A DNA stretch of 57,767 bases from Sporosarcina limicola. GTDB taxonomy: Bacteria > Bacillota > Bacilli > Bacillales_A > Planococcaceae. Where the stretch lies: positions 1 to 57,767 of the forward strand of contig NZ_JADBEL010000024.1 in NCBI RefSeq assembly GCF_014873855.1, given 5' to 3'. Position numbers and translations under genes: made by a program. Numbering within the stretch: position 1 is the stretch's first letter; every line of letters starts with the position of its first letter. This document shows positions 28,613-38,645 of this stretch, piece by piece. Under the pieces are notes generated by a model. That model worked only from the letters and a program-made list of their open reading frames with translations. It was not told where the DNA came from and did no database searches.

Positions 28613-30007
28613 TTACTTGCAACTACGAATTGAGCTGACAAGCGTATCAATTTCTTCTTTTGTATGAACTTCTGTTACACAGTACAGCGCGCACTCTCCC
28701 AATTCCGGGAAGTTTTTCGACAAATCAATTCCGCCGAAAATACCTTTTGCCCGAAGCTGTTTATTGATTTCTTCTACCGTTTTACCTGTTTCATTAAAAT
28801 CAACAACAAATTCTTTAAAGTTTACGTTTCCAAAGCGTGAAGCTGTAATTCCTTCAACCTTCCCTAACTCTTTTATTGCATATTGTGATCGCTGCATGAT
28901 TGTTTGGCCTAACTCGTACATTCCTTTAGGACCCATCAACGCTAAGTAAACACCGGCCGTAAGCCCCCACATGGATGTTTGGGTACCCACCGATTCTTTC
29001 CCGTTTTCCCTTTGTGCAAATGATGTGCGGTCATATAACACATCGCCAAAACCGTATTCCCCTTCTTTAACTGTTGGCGCGAGACCAAATAGTCTAGAAG
29101 GATACTCCTGCACGTATTCAACCTTATCTTTCGTTGCGATAAAACCAGACAACCCGCCGCCGTAACTCATATGCACGCCTAAAGGTTGTAATTCCCCGCA
29201 AACAATATCAGCTCCATAACGAACCGGGGGCTCAAGAACCCCTAATGAAGATGGGTCAACACCGACAATTGTAATTGCTTCATGTTCCCTAGCAATCTCA
29301 CTAATTTGCTCTCCAGCAGTTTCTATAAAGCCAAGATAACTAGGGTTTTCAAAGTAAATTGCCGCTGTATTTGATGATATTTTATTCTTTAAATCTTCCA
29401 GATCTAATTGCCCTGTCTTTTCACAATAATCGACCATGATGCAAGTTATATGTGGAGAACAATAGTTTTTAATTACCTTTAATCGTTCTGGTGATATCGC
29501 TTTTGGAATTAATACTTCGTAGCGATCTTTTATACGAGAGGCCATTCGAATCGCTGTAGCTGCCGCTTGTGCCCAGTCAAATGTAGGAACGTTCACAACA
29601 TCCATATCGACTAATTCAGCCATTAAACTTTGATATTCAAACATTGCTTGATATCTGCCGTGATCTTCATAGGCATCACCAGCATATGCAGTTACAAACT
29701 CTGCCCGTTGATTGATTTCATCGCAAACCGCTGGAATGAAATGCTCCCAACAGCCACCGCCCAAAAAGCTAATGACTTCATCTGTACTAACATTCTTATT
29801 AATCGTTTTGCCTACATTCTTACGAAGTTCAAACTCATCTAAAACTTCAGGGATATTCAGCTTCCCTTTATATTGAAGGTCCTCTGGGATTCCTTTAAAG
29901 AGTTCACCGATTGTATCGACACCGATTATGCGAAGCATTTCTTCCTTTACTTCTGGCACTGTATTTGGAATATAAGGGTGTGCACGACCTATACTTTTAT
30001 TTACCAT
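28613..30007 (-). CDS. Diverged GcvPA-like subunit
   Basis: Protein of 464 residues homologous to subunit 1 of glycine dehydrogenase. AAAGGAGAG selects the ATG at 30007 (MVNKSIGRAHPYIPNTVPEV); a 17-codon upstream extension is in frame but has no RBS. Conserved parts include FLGGGCWEHFIPAV and YGGGLSGF. The canonical TAYTPYQPEISQG stretch is changed to TAYAGDAYEDHGRYQ, and the NSSMYDG region to NVPTFDWAQ. These are active-site regions in glycine decarboxylases, so substrate specificity has probably shifted. It lies 29 bp before the PB-like gene and 4 bp behind the SDR gene when measured from the longer frame. Confidence 0.85.
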   Translation of the reverse strand: MVNKSIGRAHPYIPNTVPEVKEEMLRIIGVDTIGELFKGIPEDLQYKGKLNIPEVLDEFELRKNVGKTINKNVSTDEVISFLGGGCWEHFIPAVCDEINQRAEFVTAYAGDAYEDHGRYQAMFEYQSLMAELVDMDVVNVPTFDWAQAAATAIRMASRIKDRYEVLIPKAISPERLKVIKNYCSPHITCIMVDYCEKTGQLDLEDLKNKISSNTAAIYFENPSYLGFIETAGEQISEIAREHEAITIVGVDPSSLGVLEPPVRYGADIVCGELQPLGVHMSYGGGLSGFIATKDKVEYVQEYPSRLFGLAPTVKEGEYGFGDVLYDRTSFAQRENGKESVGTQTSMWGLTAGVYLALMGPKGMYELGQTIMQRSQYAIKELGKVEGITASRFGNVNFKEFVVDFNETGKTVEEINKQLRAKGIFGGIDLSKNFPELGECALYCVTEVHTKEEIDTLVSSIRSCK

Positions 30008-30061
30008 TTTACTCTCTCCTTTATTTAAGAAAATTCTGGTATTCTCCTGCATGTTCATCTA

Positions 30062-30841
30062 CTAAGCTAACCCGCCACCATCAACAACAAGGCTTGTTCC
30101 TGTTACCCACGAAGATAAATCACTGGCCAGGAATAACACACCTTTCGCAATATCTTCTGGCGTTCCGATTCGTCGAAGTGGACGATCGACACCTGACGAC
30201 TTTAAAAATTGCTCCGTATCTAGTTTTAATTGTTCAGCTTCTCCTCTTAAAAGGGGTGTATCAGTATCGCCAGGGGAAATACAGTTTACGCGAATATTAT
30301 CTTTCCCATGATCAATTGCCATTGCTTTCGTTACGTTTACTACGCCAGCTTTGGCAGCGCAATAAGACGCGGCATTATCTCCACCTTTTAAACCCCAACC
30401 AGATCCTGTATTGATAATGCTTCCACCACCATTTTTCACCATAACCGGAATCGCATATTTAGATAATAAGAAGACACTCTTTAGAGAAACATTTATAACT
30501 AAATCCCATTCTTCTTCACTATGTTCAACGATGTTTTTTCTACGAATAACGCCCGCATTATTAAAGAGAACATCAATTCTTTTGAAATCGCTTTCAATTT
30601 TTTGAATAACCGCTTTACATGCTTCATGCGATGTTACATCGCATGTGAAGAATGTTGCTTTACCACCTTGTTCGTTAATCTCATTCGTCTTTTCATTGCC
30701 CGCTTCCGTATTAATATCCAGTAAAACTACATGGCAACCGGCTTTTGAGAGTAACTGAGAAGTTGCGAATCCAATTCCTGATGCCGCCCCCGTCACAACT
30801 GCAACTTTATCTTTCAGTCCTACTAATTTTTCATAATTCAT
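30062..30841 (-). CDS. Short-chain dehydrogenase/reductase
   Basis: Classical SDR of 259 residues. The cofactor loop is VTGAASGIGFATSQ, the structural motif NNAGVI follows near residue 92, the catalytic Ser is in INTGSGWGLKGG and the YxxxK motif is YCAAKAG. Asp at the end of strand 2 (VVLLDINTE) suggests NAD(H) preference. It is the first gene after the operator-promoter at 30930-30993 and opens the operon that continues with the GcvP-like pair, the importer and lacZ. It is likely to oxidise a sugar-derived or hydroxy substrate; which one cannot be told. Confidence 0.88.
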   Translation of the reverse strand: MNYEKLVGLKDKVAVVTGAASGIGFATSQLLSKAGCHVVLLDINTEAGNEKTNEINEQGGKATFFTCDVTSHEACKAVIQKIESDFKRIDVLFNNAGVIRRKNIVEHSEEEWDLVINVSLKSVFLLSKYAIPVMVKNGGGSIINTGSGWGLKGGDNAASYCAAKAGVVNVTKAMAIDHGKDNIRVNCISPGDTDTPLLRGEAEQLKLDTEQFLKSSGVDRPLRRIGTPEDIAKGVLFLASDLSSWVTGTSLVVDGGGLA

Positions 30842-30929
30842 TTACTTACTTCCCTTCTTTACTTGTAATTACTTTACTCCTAATTTCTCGTTCTAAATAA
30901 GCATTTTGTGATTCAAATTCCTATAGGTT

Positions 30930-30993
30930 TTCTAGTTAATTAATTAAATTAATTAACTAGAATCGAATTAACACGCAATTTAATTAGTGTCAA
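30930..30993 (-). promoter_or_regulatory. Promoter and 33-bp palindromic operator of the SDR-lacZ operon
   Basis: A perfect palindrome spans 30930-30962: arm TTCTAGTTAATTAATT, one central A, then the exact inverse arm. On the minus strand TTGACA (30988-30993) lies 17 bases from TAATTC (30965-30970), and the palindrome starts two bases downstream of that -10 box. A repressor bound there would block transcription. The same design occurs upstream of galK and of the gene ending at 50741. Confidence 0.8.
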
Positions 30994-31033
30994 TTCGATA
31001 TTATTAGAATTCACTAAATAAAGGGAAAAACAC

Positions 31034-32329
31034 TTATACAACTGATCCTGGTTTTTCCAACAATTTAGATATATTTTTCTTATACTTCTCAACCCCCGGC
31101 TGGTCAAAAGGATTTACATCGAGTAAGTATGCACTCATCGTACAAGAAAGCTCAAAGAAGTAAATTAGATAGCCTATATGGTAAGCATCATGCTTGCCCA
31201 CCGTAAGATGAATGAGGGGTACACCGCCATCATCATGCGCTTGCATTGTTGCACGCAAGGTTACTTCATTAATTTCATTCATTGTTTTATCGGAAAGGTA
31301 ATTCAGTCCGTCTAAATTATCAGTTGAAAAGGGTATCGCACAATCATCCTCCGTCTTTTCAAATTGTACAAACGTTTCGAACAGCATTCGTTGTCCCTCT
31401 TGCACATATTGTCCAAGGGAGTGTAAATCAGTTGGATATGCGACAGCTGCTGGGAAGATCCCCTTCCCATCCTTGCCTTCACTTTCACCGAAGAGCTGCT
31501 TCCACCATTCATGAAAAGTTGCAAAACGCGGAGAGAAACTAGCCAAAATCTCTATGTTGTAACCTTCAACTAAAAGAAAATTTCGTAATGCTGCATACTC
31601 ATATGCCTGATTCGAACCGATATCCGCTGTCGAATACGCACGCATAGCATCTTTCGCTCCTGCAAGTAACTCCTTAATATCGATTCCTGCAACTGCAAGT
31701 GGAAGGAGTCCCACTGGTGTAAGGACAGAATACCGACCACCAATAGTATCCGGTACAATGAACGATGTAAATCCTAAGTGTATCGCCATTTCCCTCAAGG
31801 CACCCTCCGATTTGTCGGTAATTGCAACAATTCTTTCAGTTACCGAAGACCCGTAACGACATTGCATGTATTCAAGCAATATCCGAAAAGCGATTGCAGG
31901 TTCTGTTGTTGTTCCAGATTTTGAAATGACAATTACGGCAACTTCTTTTCCATCGATATAATTCAATAGTTGTTTTATATACGTTCCACTTAAATTCTGG
32001 CCGGCATAGATAACTTCGGGATCTTCTGATTTCCTTTCAAAATACGGCGAAAGTGCGTCTTGTACTGCTTTTGCACCTAAATAAGAACCTCCGACGCCAA
32101 TAACAACAACCAACTCTGCCGCTTTCCGTAACTTCCCAGCTACTGCTAAGATACTTTCTAGTTCACCCGCTGAAATCTCATTCGGGAGATTTCGCCATCC
32201 CAAAAAAGCAGCGCCTTTAGACGTCCCCTTATCCATTTCGCTGTGAATCGTTTTCACTTGTTCCACAAAAAGGTTCTCAAGCTCATTTGTCATTATAAGT
32301 GACTGATTTAGTGTTATAGGTAGTACCAT
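31034..32329 (-). CDS. pgi: Glucose-6-phosphate isomerase
   Basis: Enzyme of 431 residues interconverting glucose-6-phosphate and fructose-6-phosphate. PGI signatures are present: VIGVGGSYLGAKAV, ISKSGTTTEPAIAF, DTIGGRYSVLTPVGLLP and the C-terminal FDQPGVEKYK. GAGG about nine bases ahead favours the ATG at 32329 (MVLPITLNQS) over the ATG at 32344. It is the last gene of the gal operon, directing glucose and galactose carbon into glycolysis. Confidence 0.95.
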   Translation of the reverse strand: MVLPITLNQSLIMTNELENLFVEQVKTIHSEMDKGTSKGAAFLGWRNLPNEISAGELESILAVAGKLRKAAELVVVIGVGGSYLGAKAVQDALSPYFERKSEDPEVIYAGQNLSGTYIKQLLNYIDGKEVAVIVISKSGTTTEPAIAFRILLEYMQCRYGSSVTERIVAITDKSEGALREMAIHLGFTSFIVPDTIGGRYSVLTPVGLLPLAVAGIDIKELLAGAKDAMRAYSTADIGSNQAYEYAALRNFLLVEGYNIEILASFSPRFATFHEWWKQLFGESEGKDGKGIFPAAVAYPTDLHSLGQYVQEGQRMLFETFVQFEKTEDDCAIPFSTDNLDGLNYLSDKTMNEINEVTLRATMQAHDDGGVPLIHLTVGKHDAYHIGYLIYFFELSCTMSAYLLDVNPFDQPGVEKYKKNISKLLEKPGSVV

Positions 32330-32362
32330 TTCTCCATTCCTCATTCCTAATTAACTTCATCC

Positions 32363-34096
32363 TTATGAGTTAGAAATTATCTTTTCTACAACAGTCATAA
32401 CAGCTTCCTTTAACTTCAATAAAAGCTCATCACTTTCAACTTTCGTCTCACCCTTGACCCCAAAGTAAAACTTGATCTTCGGCTCTGTTCCAGATGGACG
32501 TAAGGCAAACCATGTAGCATCCGTCAATTTAAATTTCAGAACATCCGCAATAGGTAGATTGAGTGAGCACTGTTCCCCTGTTTCAACGGAAGTAGAATGA
32601 CCCACTGCGTAATCTTCGACGGAAGCAAGTGGCTGTGGAAACTCTCTTGCAAATGAGTCTGACCTGAAATAATTAATAATCCTCTCCATTTTCGTCATTC
32701 CGATCTGACCTTTTAGCGTTATAGATTCCAAAGCTTCTTGATAATAGCCATGCTCTTCATATAATTCATATAGGCCTTCCAATAACGTTTGTCCTTTTTT
32801 CTTGTAACGTTCTGCCACTTCAGCAATCAATACTGAGGCTTGGACTGCATCTTTATCCCGTACGAAATCACCTATTAAGTAACCGTAGCTCTCCTCATAT
32901 CCAAATAGGAAAGTTGACTCTGTTGTTTTTTCGAATTCCAACACCTTTTCACTTATATACTTAAATCCCGTAAGTACATCCATTATTTTCACACCGTACT
33001 TATTGGCAATTGCCTTACCAAGCTCTGATGTGACAATTGTTTTAATAACCATACCATCCTCCGGTAGTGCATGACGGTTCGACTTGTCTTCCAACAATGC
33101 ATTTACTAGTAACGCGCCAATCTGATTGCCAGTTAAAAAAACATATTGACCTTTTAAATCTCGAACTGCAACCCCCATTCTGTCTGCATCTGGATCCGTG
33201 GCTATCAGTAAATCTGCTGCTGTTTTATGACCGTATACAAGTGCTAGTTCAAAAGATTTTGACTCTTCAGGATTTGGCGATTTGACAGTCGTAAAATCAG
33301 GATCAGGAATTCCCTGTTTCGCGACGATAATTACGTTCGAGAAACCAGCTTCCCTCAGCCCTCTACACACCAACTTACCACCCGCCCCGTGAAGTGGGGA
33401 ATAAACAATCGATAGACTCTTAGCGAGCTTTCCGTCTACTAAAATTCCATCCAAACGCCTTATATAACGCTCGCTCATTTCATCTGCTAAGTAGGTAAGT
33501 AGTCCAGCTTCTAAGAGATAGGCCTCTTCTGCAACTTTCACTGAAAATAGATCCTCGATATTCTCCGTATGAGTAGTAATCGCAGTTGCAGCTTCTAATG
33601 TGACTTGCCCACCATCTTCTCCGTACACCTTCAGTCCGTTATATTCAGCTGGGTTGTGACTTGCGGTAATCACAACCCCCGCAAATGTATTTAATTCTCG
33701 TACTGCAAAGGATAGCAATGGAGTCGGTTGAAGTTCATCGAATAAAAAAGAACGTATCGCATTATGTCCTAAAACTTTTGCGACTTCTAGCCCAAATTCC
33801 GGAGAGTAGTGCCTTGAATCATAGGCGATTGCTACGCCTCTCTTTTTCGCGTCTTCACCACAGCTTGCGATGTATGCAGCAAGCCCTTGCGCAGCTTTTC
33901 TTACTGTGTAAATATTCATCCGATTCGTGCCAAACCCAAGTTCCCCGCGCAGACCTGCTGTGCCGAAAGAGAGGTTTTTATAAAAACTATCTTCCATTAA
34001 TTCTTTGTTATTTTCTTCAATCATAAGTTGCTGTTTTAGTGCGACTTCTAAATCCTCTTGATTTAGCCACTTTTCTGCTTCAACTTTCCATGTCAC
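32363..34096 (-). CDS. pgcA: Phosphoglucomutase (phospho-sugar mutase)
   Basis: Alpha-D-phosphohexomutase of 577 residues converting glucose-1-phosphate to glucose-6-phosphate. The phosphoserine loop is TASHNPAEYNG, the metal loop DPDADRMGVA, the sugar-binding loop GYEESYGYLIGDF and the phosphate-binding loop RPSGTEPKIKFY. TTGGAGGT lies seven bases ahead of the GTG at 34096 (MTWKVEAEKW), so this is the start; the open frame runs further to 34111 but through the RBS. It connects the Leloir product glucose-1-phosphate to pgi, encoded 18 bp or so downstream. Confidence 0.95.
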   Translation of the reverse strand: MTWKVEAEKWLNQEDLEVALKQQLMIEENNKELMEDSFYKNLSFGTAGLRGELGFGTNRMNIYTVRKAAQGLAAYIASCGEDAKKRGVAIAYDSRHYSPEFGLEVAKVLGHNAIRSFLFDELQPTPLLSFAVRELNTFAGVVITASHNPAEYNGLKVYGEDGGQVTLEAATAITTHTENIEDLFSVKVAEEAYLLEAGLLTYLADEMSERYIRRLDGILVDGKLAKSLSIVYSPLHGAGGKLVCRGLREAGFSNVIIVAKQGIPDPDFTTVKSPNPEESKSFELALVYGHKTAADLLIATDPDADRMGVAVRDLKGQYVFLTGNQIGALLVNALLEDKSNRHALPEDGMVIKTIVTSELGKAIANKYGVKIMDVLTGFKYISEKVLEFEKTTESTFLFGYEESYGYLIGDFVRDKDAVQASVLIAEVAERYKKKGQTLLEGLYELYEEHGYYQEALESITLKGQIGMTKMERIINYFRSDSFAREFPQPLASVEDYAVGHSTSVETGEQCSLNLPIADVLKFKLTDATWFALRPSGTEPKIKFYFGVKGETKVESDELLLKLKEAVMTVVEKIISNS

Positions 34097-34119
34097 AAGA
34101 ACGACCTCCAATAAATCGA

Positions 34120-35061
34120 TTAAGTAGGGGATAGTGCGCTATGAACTACTCGTGGTACAAAACAAAGCGCGGCAGCACCGATTACACCTGAACCTTGATT
34201 TAATTTCGCCGGCACAATCTCAGTCTCTCTTCCGGTTTGGCTAAATGCATATTGACTGACATATGCTCGAATCGATTCAAACAGGGGATCACCTACTTTG
34301 GAGACACCGCCCCCAATAACAACTTTCTCCGGATCAAAGGTATTGATTAGATTGACACAAGCTATTCCAATCACTTTAAAAACGTCTTCTATATAGTGAA
34401 CTATTTTCGGATTTCGTTCTGCATATAAGTGAAATATTTCTTTAGTCGATAACTCCACGCCCATAATCTTCGAACCTTCTTTTGCAATCGCTGTGCCTGA
34501 TGCAATCGATTCTAAACAACCCTTTTGCCCACATGAACATTGACCAAACGACGGATCAATGACTGTATGTCCTATCTCACCGGCGTTCCCTTTAAAACCA
34601 CTAAGAAGTTTTCCTTCAACAAAAATCCCTGCTCCAATCCCTGTACTAATCGTGATATATGTAAAATTATCATTTTCTTTCGCAGCACCAATCCACTTTT
34701 CAGCAAATGCAGCAGCATTCGCATCATTTTCTAATGTAACTGGCAGGGAAAAAGATTGTTCGACTAATTCACAGATTGGAATATCAACCCACGATTTTAA
34801 ATTCGTCGGACCCATAATGACTCCATTTTCATTATCCAATGGAGCGGGTGCACCAATTCCGATTCCTATTATTTCCGCTTTTTTAATAGTAGATTTTTTA
34901 ATACTATTCTTTATTTCTTCACATACTCTATCAATCATTTCTCTAGGTTTGATTGATAAATCAGTTGGAATAACGGTTTCATTGATGATTATGCCATGTT
35001 GATTGACAATCGCAATCGCAATATTTGTTCCACCAATGTCAACGCCAATCGAATATTTCAT
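34120..35061 (-). CDS. glcK: ROK-family glucokinase
   Basis: Sugar kinase of 313 residues. GVDIGGTNIAIAIV is the ATP-binding start, TISTGIGAGIFVEG and the ROK zinc motif CSCGQKGCLESIASG follow. There is no HTH, so it is a kinase rather than a ROK repressor. GAGGGG ahead of the ATG at 35061 (MKYSIGVDIGG) sets the start. It would phosphorylate the glucose set free by beta-galactosidase. Confidence 0.93.
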   Translation of the reverse strand: MKYSIGVDIGGTNIAIAIVNQHGIIINETVIPTDLSIKPREMIDRVCEEIKNSIKKSTIKKAEIIGIGIGAPAPLDNENGVIMGPTNLKSWVDIPICELVEQSFSLPVTLENDANAAAFAEKWIGAAKENDNFTYITISTGIGAGIFVEGKLLSGFKGNAGEIGHTVIDPSFGQCSCGQKGCLESIASGTAIAKEGSKIMGVELSTKEIFHLYAERNPKIVHYIEDVFKVIGIACVNLINTFDPEKVVIGGGVSKVGDPLFESIRAYVSQYAFSQTGRETEIVPAKLNQGSGVIGAAALCFVPRVVHSALSPT

Positions 35062-35115
35062 TTGGTGCCCCTCCCTTATTCGTAGAGAATTCATATTTAA
35101 CTTTCACATAGCCAT

Positions 35116-36153
35116 TTATTTCTCTATGCCGAATGAAAACACGGTCTGCTTGTTGTATGTTTCATTAGCTTTCAGAATAACCGTTGGAAAGTCCTCATAA
35201 TGCAATGATGCCGGAGATGCTTGGGTTTCAAAGCAGACACCTAAATAAGGTCTTGCTGTTCCTTCTGCTAAATCAAGATCTTCATCTAGGGTATTCGATG
35301 TGTACATAACTACGCCTGGTTGATTGGTTTTAATGGTCATTCTGCGTCCACTTTTTTCATCTTTAACGATAATACTTTCTTGTTTCTTATGATTTAAAAT
35401 AAAGTAGTGATCATATCCATAGTCAGCAACTAAATTTTGTGCTGATGTGGAGCTAATAACGTCAGCTAATTTTCTCCCATTCTGAAAATCGAATGGCGTA
35501 TTCACTACATTGATCTTTTTGCCGGTCGGAAATAGTTCTCTATCAAGTTCTATAAACTCATTACTATCAATCGTTACATGGTGACTGTGTATGGTTTCAG
35601 CTGCATTTCCACTTAAATTAAAATAAGAGTGATTTGTCATTGTGAGCACCGTTATTTTATCGGTTACTGCTAAATAATCAAGGATGAGTTCATTTTTATT
35701 ATTCAGTGTATAAGTAACAGAAACCTTCACATTACCAGGGTATCCACCTTCACCATCTGGAGTTGTATGGGTCATTTTCACACCAACTGTATCGTCTGTT
35801 TGAAAGGGTGTAACCTTCCAAATGACTTGATGAAACCCTTTTAACCCCCCATGTATGTGATGAGTCCCCTCATTTGCTTCTAAAAAATGTTTTTTTCCTT
35901 CGAGTACAAATGTAGCATCTTTAATTCTTCCGGCAATACGACCAATAATCGCGCCTAAAAATTCAGGATTTTTTTCATAATCAGTGTAATCTTTATAACT
36001 AAGTACTATATTCTCTATGTTGTTTTTTCGATCCGGAACGTTAATCTCAGTAATGATTCCGCCAAAATCCAAAATACTTACACTCATATCATTATTATTT
36101 GTTAATGTGTATAGCTGCCATTTGTCAGCTATATTTTGCACCTCTATCTTCAT
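35116..36153 (-). CDS. galM: Aldose 1-epimerase (mutarotase)
   Basis: Enzyme of 345 residues converting beta- to alpha-D-galactose, the form used by GalK. Signatures: the substrate-binding NEGTHHIHGG, catalytic His region NHSYFNLSG, and ETQASPASLHYEDFP near the C-terminus. Usual family length. It lies 12 bp after galT in the gal operon. Confidence 0.95.
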   Translation of the reverse strand: MKIEVQNIADKWQLYTLTNNNDMSVSILDFGGIITEINVPDRKNNIENIVLSYKDYTDYEKNPEFLGAIIGRIAGRIKDATFVLEGKKHFLEANEGTHHIHGGLKGFHQVIWKVTPFQTDDTVGVKMTHTTPDGEGGYPGNVKVSVTYTLNNKNELILDYLAVTDKITVLTMTNHSYFNLSGNAAETIHSHHVTIDSNEFIELDRELFPTGKKINVVNTPFDFQNGRKLADVISSTSAQNLVADYGYDHYFILNHKKQESIIVKDEKSGRRMTIKTNQPGVVMYTSNTLDEDLDLAEGTARPYLGVCFETQASPASLHYEDFPTVILKANETYNKQTVFSFGIEK

Positions 36154-36165
36154 TCAACTGGCCAC

Positions 36166-37644
36166 CTATTTGTTTAATGACGTTATAAATCGCTCGCAAT
36201 CTTTTTTTCCTTTAAAAACGCCAGCATCTCCAAGCACTTTTGCGAATTTATCCCCAAGTTCTTTCTCCAAAATAGCTTCAACTTGTTCTAGGTCTGAGAA
36301 CTCCTCATATTTACCTTTTATCTGATTTGCCCACTCTTGATGATAAGCGGACACATCATTTGGTTGATTTAGTAAGAACTTTTTAACTTCAGCCAATTCA
36401 TCCTTAAGACGCGCTGGTAAAACCGCTAGTCCCATTACTTCTATGAGACCGATATTTTCCTTCTTTATATGATGTACATCTGTATGCGGATGAAAAATCC
36501 CAAGTGGATGCTCATTAGTTGTTCGATTATTCCGCAAGACGAGATCGAGTTCAAACTTTTCACCGCGTCTTCGCGCAATAGGCGTGATTGTATTATGTGG
36601 CGTATCCCCACTAAAAGCGCTAACATCCGCTTTTTCATCACTATAATTTTTCCATGTTGTGAGTATATGATTAGCTGCTTGAATCAATGTCTCTATTTCT
36701 TCACACTGCAATCGAATGGTTGTTAAAGGCCATTCCAGAACTGAAGCAGATACGTCGGTAAAGTTATCTAGTTCAAATGAAAATAACTTTGTTGCATATG
36801 TTATTGGGAATTCATATCTTCCCGTTTGGTAATGATCGTGATTTAAAATCGATCCCCCGACAATGGGTAAATCTGCATTTGAACCAATAAAGTAATGTGG
36901 GAACTTTTCTATAAATGCAAGTAATCTTTCAAAAGTTTCTTTCTCAATTTTCATATCTCGATGTTCTTCTGAAAGTAAAATGCTGTGTTCAGTATAATAA
37001 ACATAGGGTGAATATTGCAGATACCAATTTTCATTTACAAGTGGTATTTGAATAAGGCGATGATTTGCTCTAGCTGGATAACCTATTCGACCTACATATC
37101 CTTCGTTTTCAATGCATAATACGCATTTGGGATAATCAACATCCTGCTTCAAATTCCACTCGCTTTTAATCTGTTCTGGATCTATCTCAGGTTTCGACAT
37201 ATTAATGGTAATATCCATTTTCCCGTAGATTGTTTCAGCCTTGAAATGAATGTTTTTCTTGATTCGGTTCATCTGAATATAATTACTGTTTTTACTTAAT
37301 TCAAAAAAGTAATCTGTTGCTTCCTTTGGTGAGTTAGCATATTTGTCTTGAAAGATTGTATTGATAACAGAAGGTCTTGCAACAAAGCAATTCATAATCG
37401 TTGCCGATAGTATTTCTTTATCATCAAAAACATTTTCAATCACGTTATTTTTCACAGCATACGCAATTATCTTTTCAAGCAGATTTGGAATCGAGTCATC
37501 TAGTATTGGTTTATTTGTTTCTGAGAGAGATTCGAGTTTAAGAAGGGCAAGGATTTGATTGTATACATAAGTTCGATCTAAATTACCAATGAGCTCCGCA
37601 TTAATCGCTTTTTGAATAAGCCCTTTAATATGCTGGTAAATCAC
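36166..37644 (-). CDS. galT: UDP-glucose:hexose-1-phosphate uridylyltransferase
   Basis: Protein of 492 residues of the large Firmicutes type (GalT2), exchanging UMP between UDP-glucose and galactose-1-phosphate. [18 protein letters not shown] holds the HxH-like catalytic centre; [20 protein letters not shown] marks the C-terminal domain. Its start overlaps the end of galE by 4 bp (ATGA), so the two are translationally coupled. Confidence 0.95.
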   Translation of the reverse strand: MIYQHIKGLIQKAINAELIGNLDRTYVYNQILALLKLESLSETNKPILDDSIPNLLEKIIAYAVKNNVIENVFDDKEILSATIMNCFVARPSVINTIFQDKYANSPKEATDYFFELSKNSNYIQMNRIKKNIHFKAETIYGKMDITINMSKPEIDPEQIKSEWNLKQDVDYPKCVLCIENEGYVGRIGYPARANHRLIQIPLVNENWYLQYSPYVYYTEHSILLSEEHRDMKIEKETFERLLAFIEKFPHYFIGSNADLPIVGGSILNHDHYQTGRYEFPITYATKLFSFELDNFTDVSASVLEWPLTTIRLQCEEIETLIQAANHILTTWKNYSDEKADVSAFSGDTPHNTITPIARRRGEKFELDLVLRNNRTTNEHPLGIFHPHTDVHHIKKENIGLIEVMGLAVLPARLKDELAEVKKFLLNQPNDVSAYHQEWANQIKGKYEEFSDLEQVEAILEKELGDKFAKVLGDAGVFKGKKDCERFITSLNK

Positions 37645-38645
37645 TTATTTACCACGTCCTTTTGATAACCATTAGGATGATAAACATGCCAATTCCAAGC
37701 ATCTTGGATGATTTTTTCAATCGAAGTTCGTGTTGGCTGCCAACCCAATACCGTGACCGCCTTAGTTGAGCTTGCGACAAGGGCACTTGGGTCACCCGCA
37801 CGCCGCCCACCTGACCTTTCAGGAATTTCCCTGCCCGTAACTGTACGTGCTGCATCGATTATTTCTTTCACAGAAAACCCCTGACTGCTGCCGAGATTGA
37901 AAATATCACTTTTTCCACCGTTAGTTAAGTAATCAAGTGCTAAAAGATGTGCATTGATAAGGTCTTCCACGTGAATATAATCACGGATACACGTCCCATC
38001 AGCAGTGTCATAATCTTCCCCGAAAATGGTTATATGTGAACGTTGTTGAAGTGCGGCTTCGAGAACGATTGGAATGAGATGTGTTTCTGGGTAATGGTCT
38101 TCACCGATTTCTCCAGATTCTCTTGCACCCGCAACATTGAAATAGCGTAAGGATACATACTGAATCCCATAGGCTTGTTCACACCATTTCATCATTTTTT
38201 CCATTGCTAACTTCGTTTCTCCATATGCATTTGTCGGGTTTGTTTCCATATCTTCTGTAATTGGAATCGATTCCGGCTCACCATATGTTGCAGCTGTTGA
38301 TGAGAAGACAATTTTTTTTACGTCATATTCCGACATAACTTGTAGCAAAACCTGCGTACCATAAACATTGTTATCGAAGTATGCAAGTGGTTTTTCCATT
38401 GATTCGCCAACTAGCGAACTTGCGGCAAAATGCACTACAGTGCCAATTGTTTCTTGTTCAAATACCTTACGCATAAACGAGATGTCCCGAATATCACCTT
38501 CGTAAAATGTTGCAGCAGGGTGGACGGCTTCTCTGTGTCCGGTTTGGAGATTATCAATAACGACTACTTCCGACATTAGGTCGATTAACTGATAGACCGC
38601 ATGTGAACCAATATAGCCAGCCCCACCTAAAACCAATACGCTCAT
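37641..38645 (-). CDS. galE: UDP-glucose 4-epimerase
   Basis: Extended SDR of 334 residues. NAD loop [14 protein letters not shown], Ser/Thr in [12 protein letters not shown], catalytic YxxxK in [10 protein letters not shown], and [10 protein letters not shown]. It recycles UDP-galactose to UDP-glucose. It follows galK directly with no gap. Confidence 0.96.
   Translation of the reverse strand: MSVLVLGGAGYIGSHAVYQLIDLMSEVVVIDNLQTGHREAVHPAATFYEGDIRDISFMRKVFEQETIGTVVHFAASSLVGESMEKPLAYFDNNVYGTQVLLQVMSEYDVKKIVFSSTAATYGEPESIPITEDMETNPTNAYGETKLAMEKMMKWCEQAYGIQYVSLRYFNVAGARESGEIGEDHYPETHLIPIVLEAALQQRSHITIFGEDYDTADGTCIRDYIHVEDLINAHLLALDYLTNGGKSDIFNLGSSQGFSVKEIIDAARTVTGREIPERSGGRRAGDPSALVASSTKAVTVLGWQPTRTSIEKIIQDAWNWHVYHPNGYQKDVVNK

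Noticed and set aside
27009..30058. Ordinary glycine cleavage genes gcvPA and gcvPB
   Set aside because: Key motifs of canonical GcvP are altered, and gcvT, gcvH and a glycine riboswitch are absent, so I do not give the gcv symbols.
34120..35094. A second ROK transcription factor
   Set aside because: There is no N-terminal HTH; it has kinase length and sits in the gal operon, so glucokinase is the better call.
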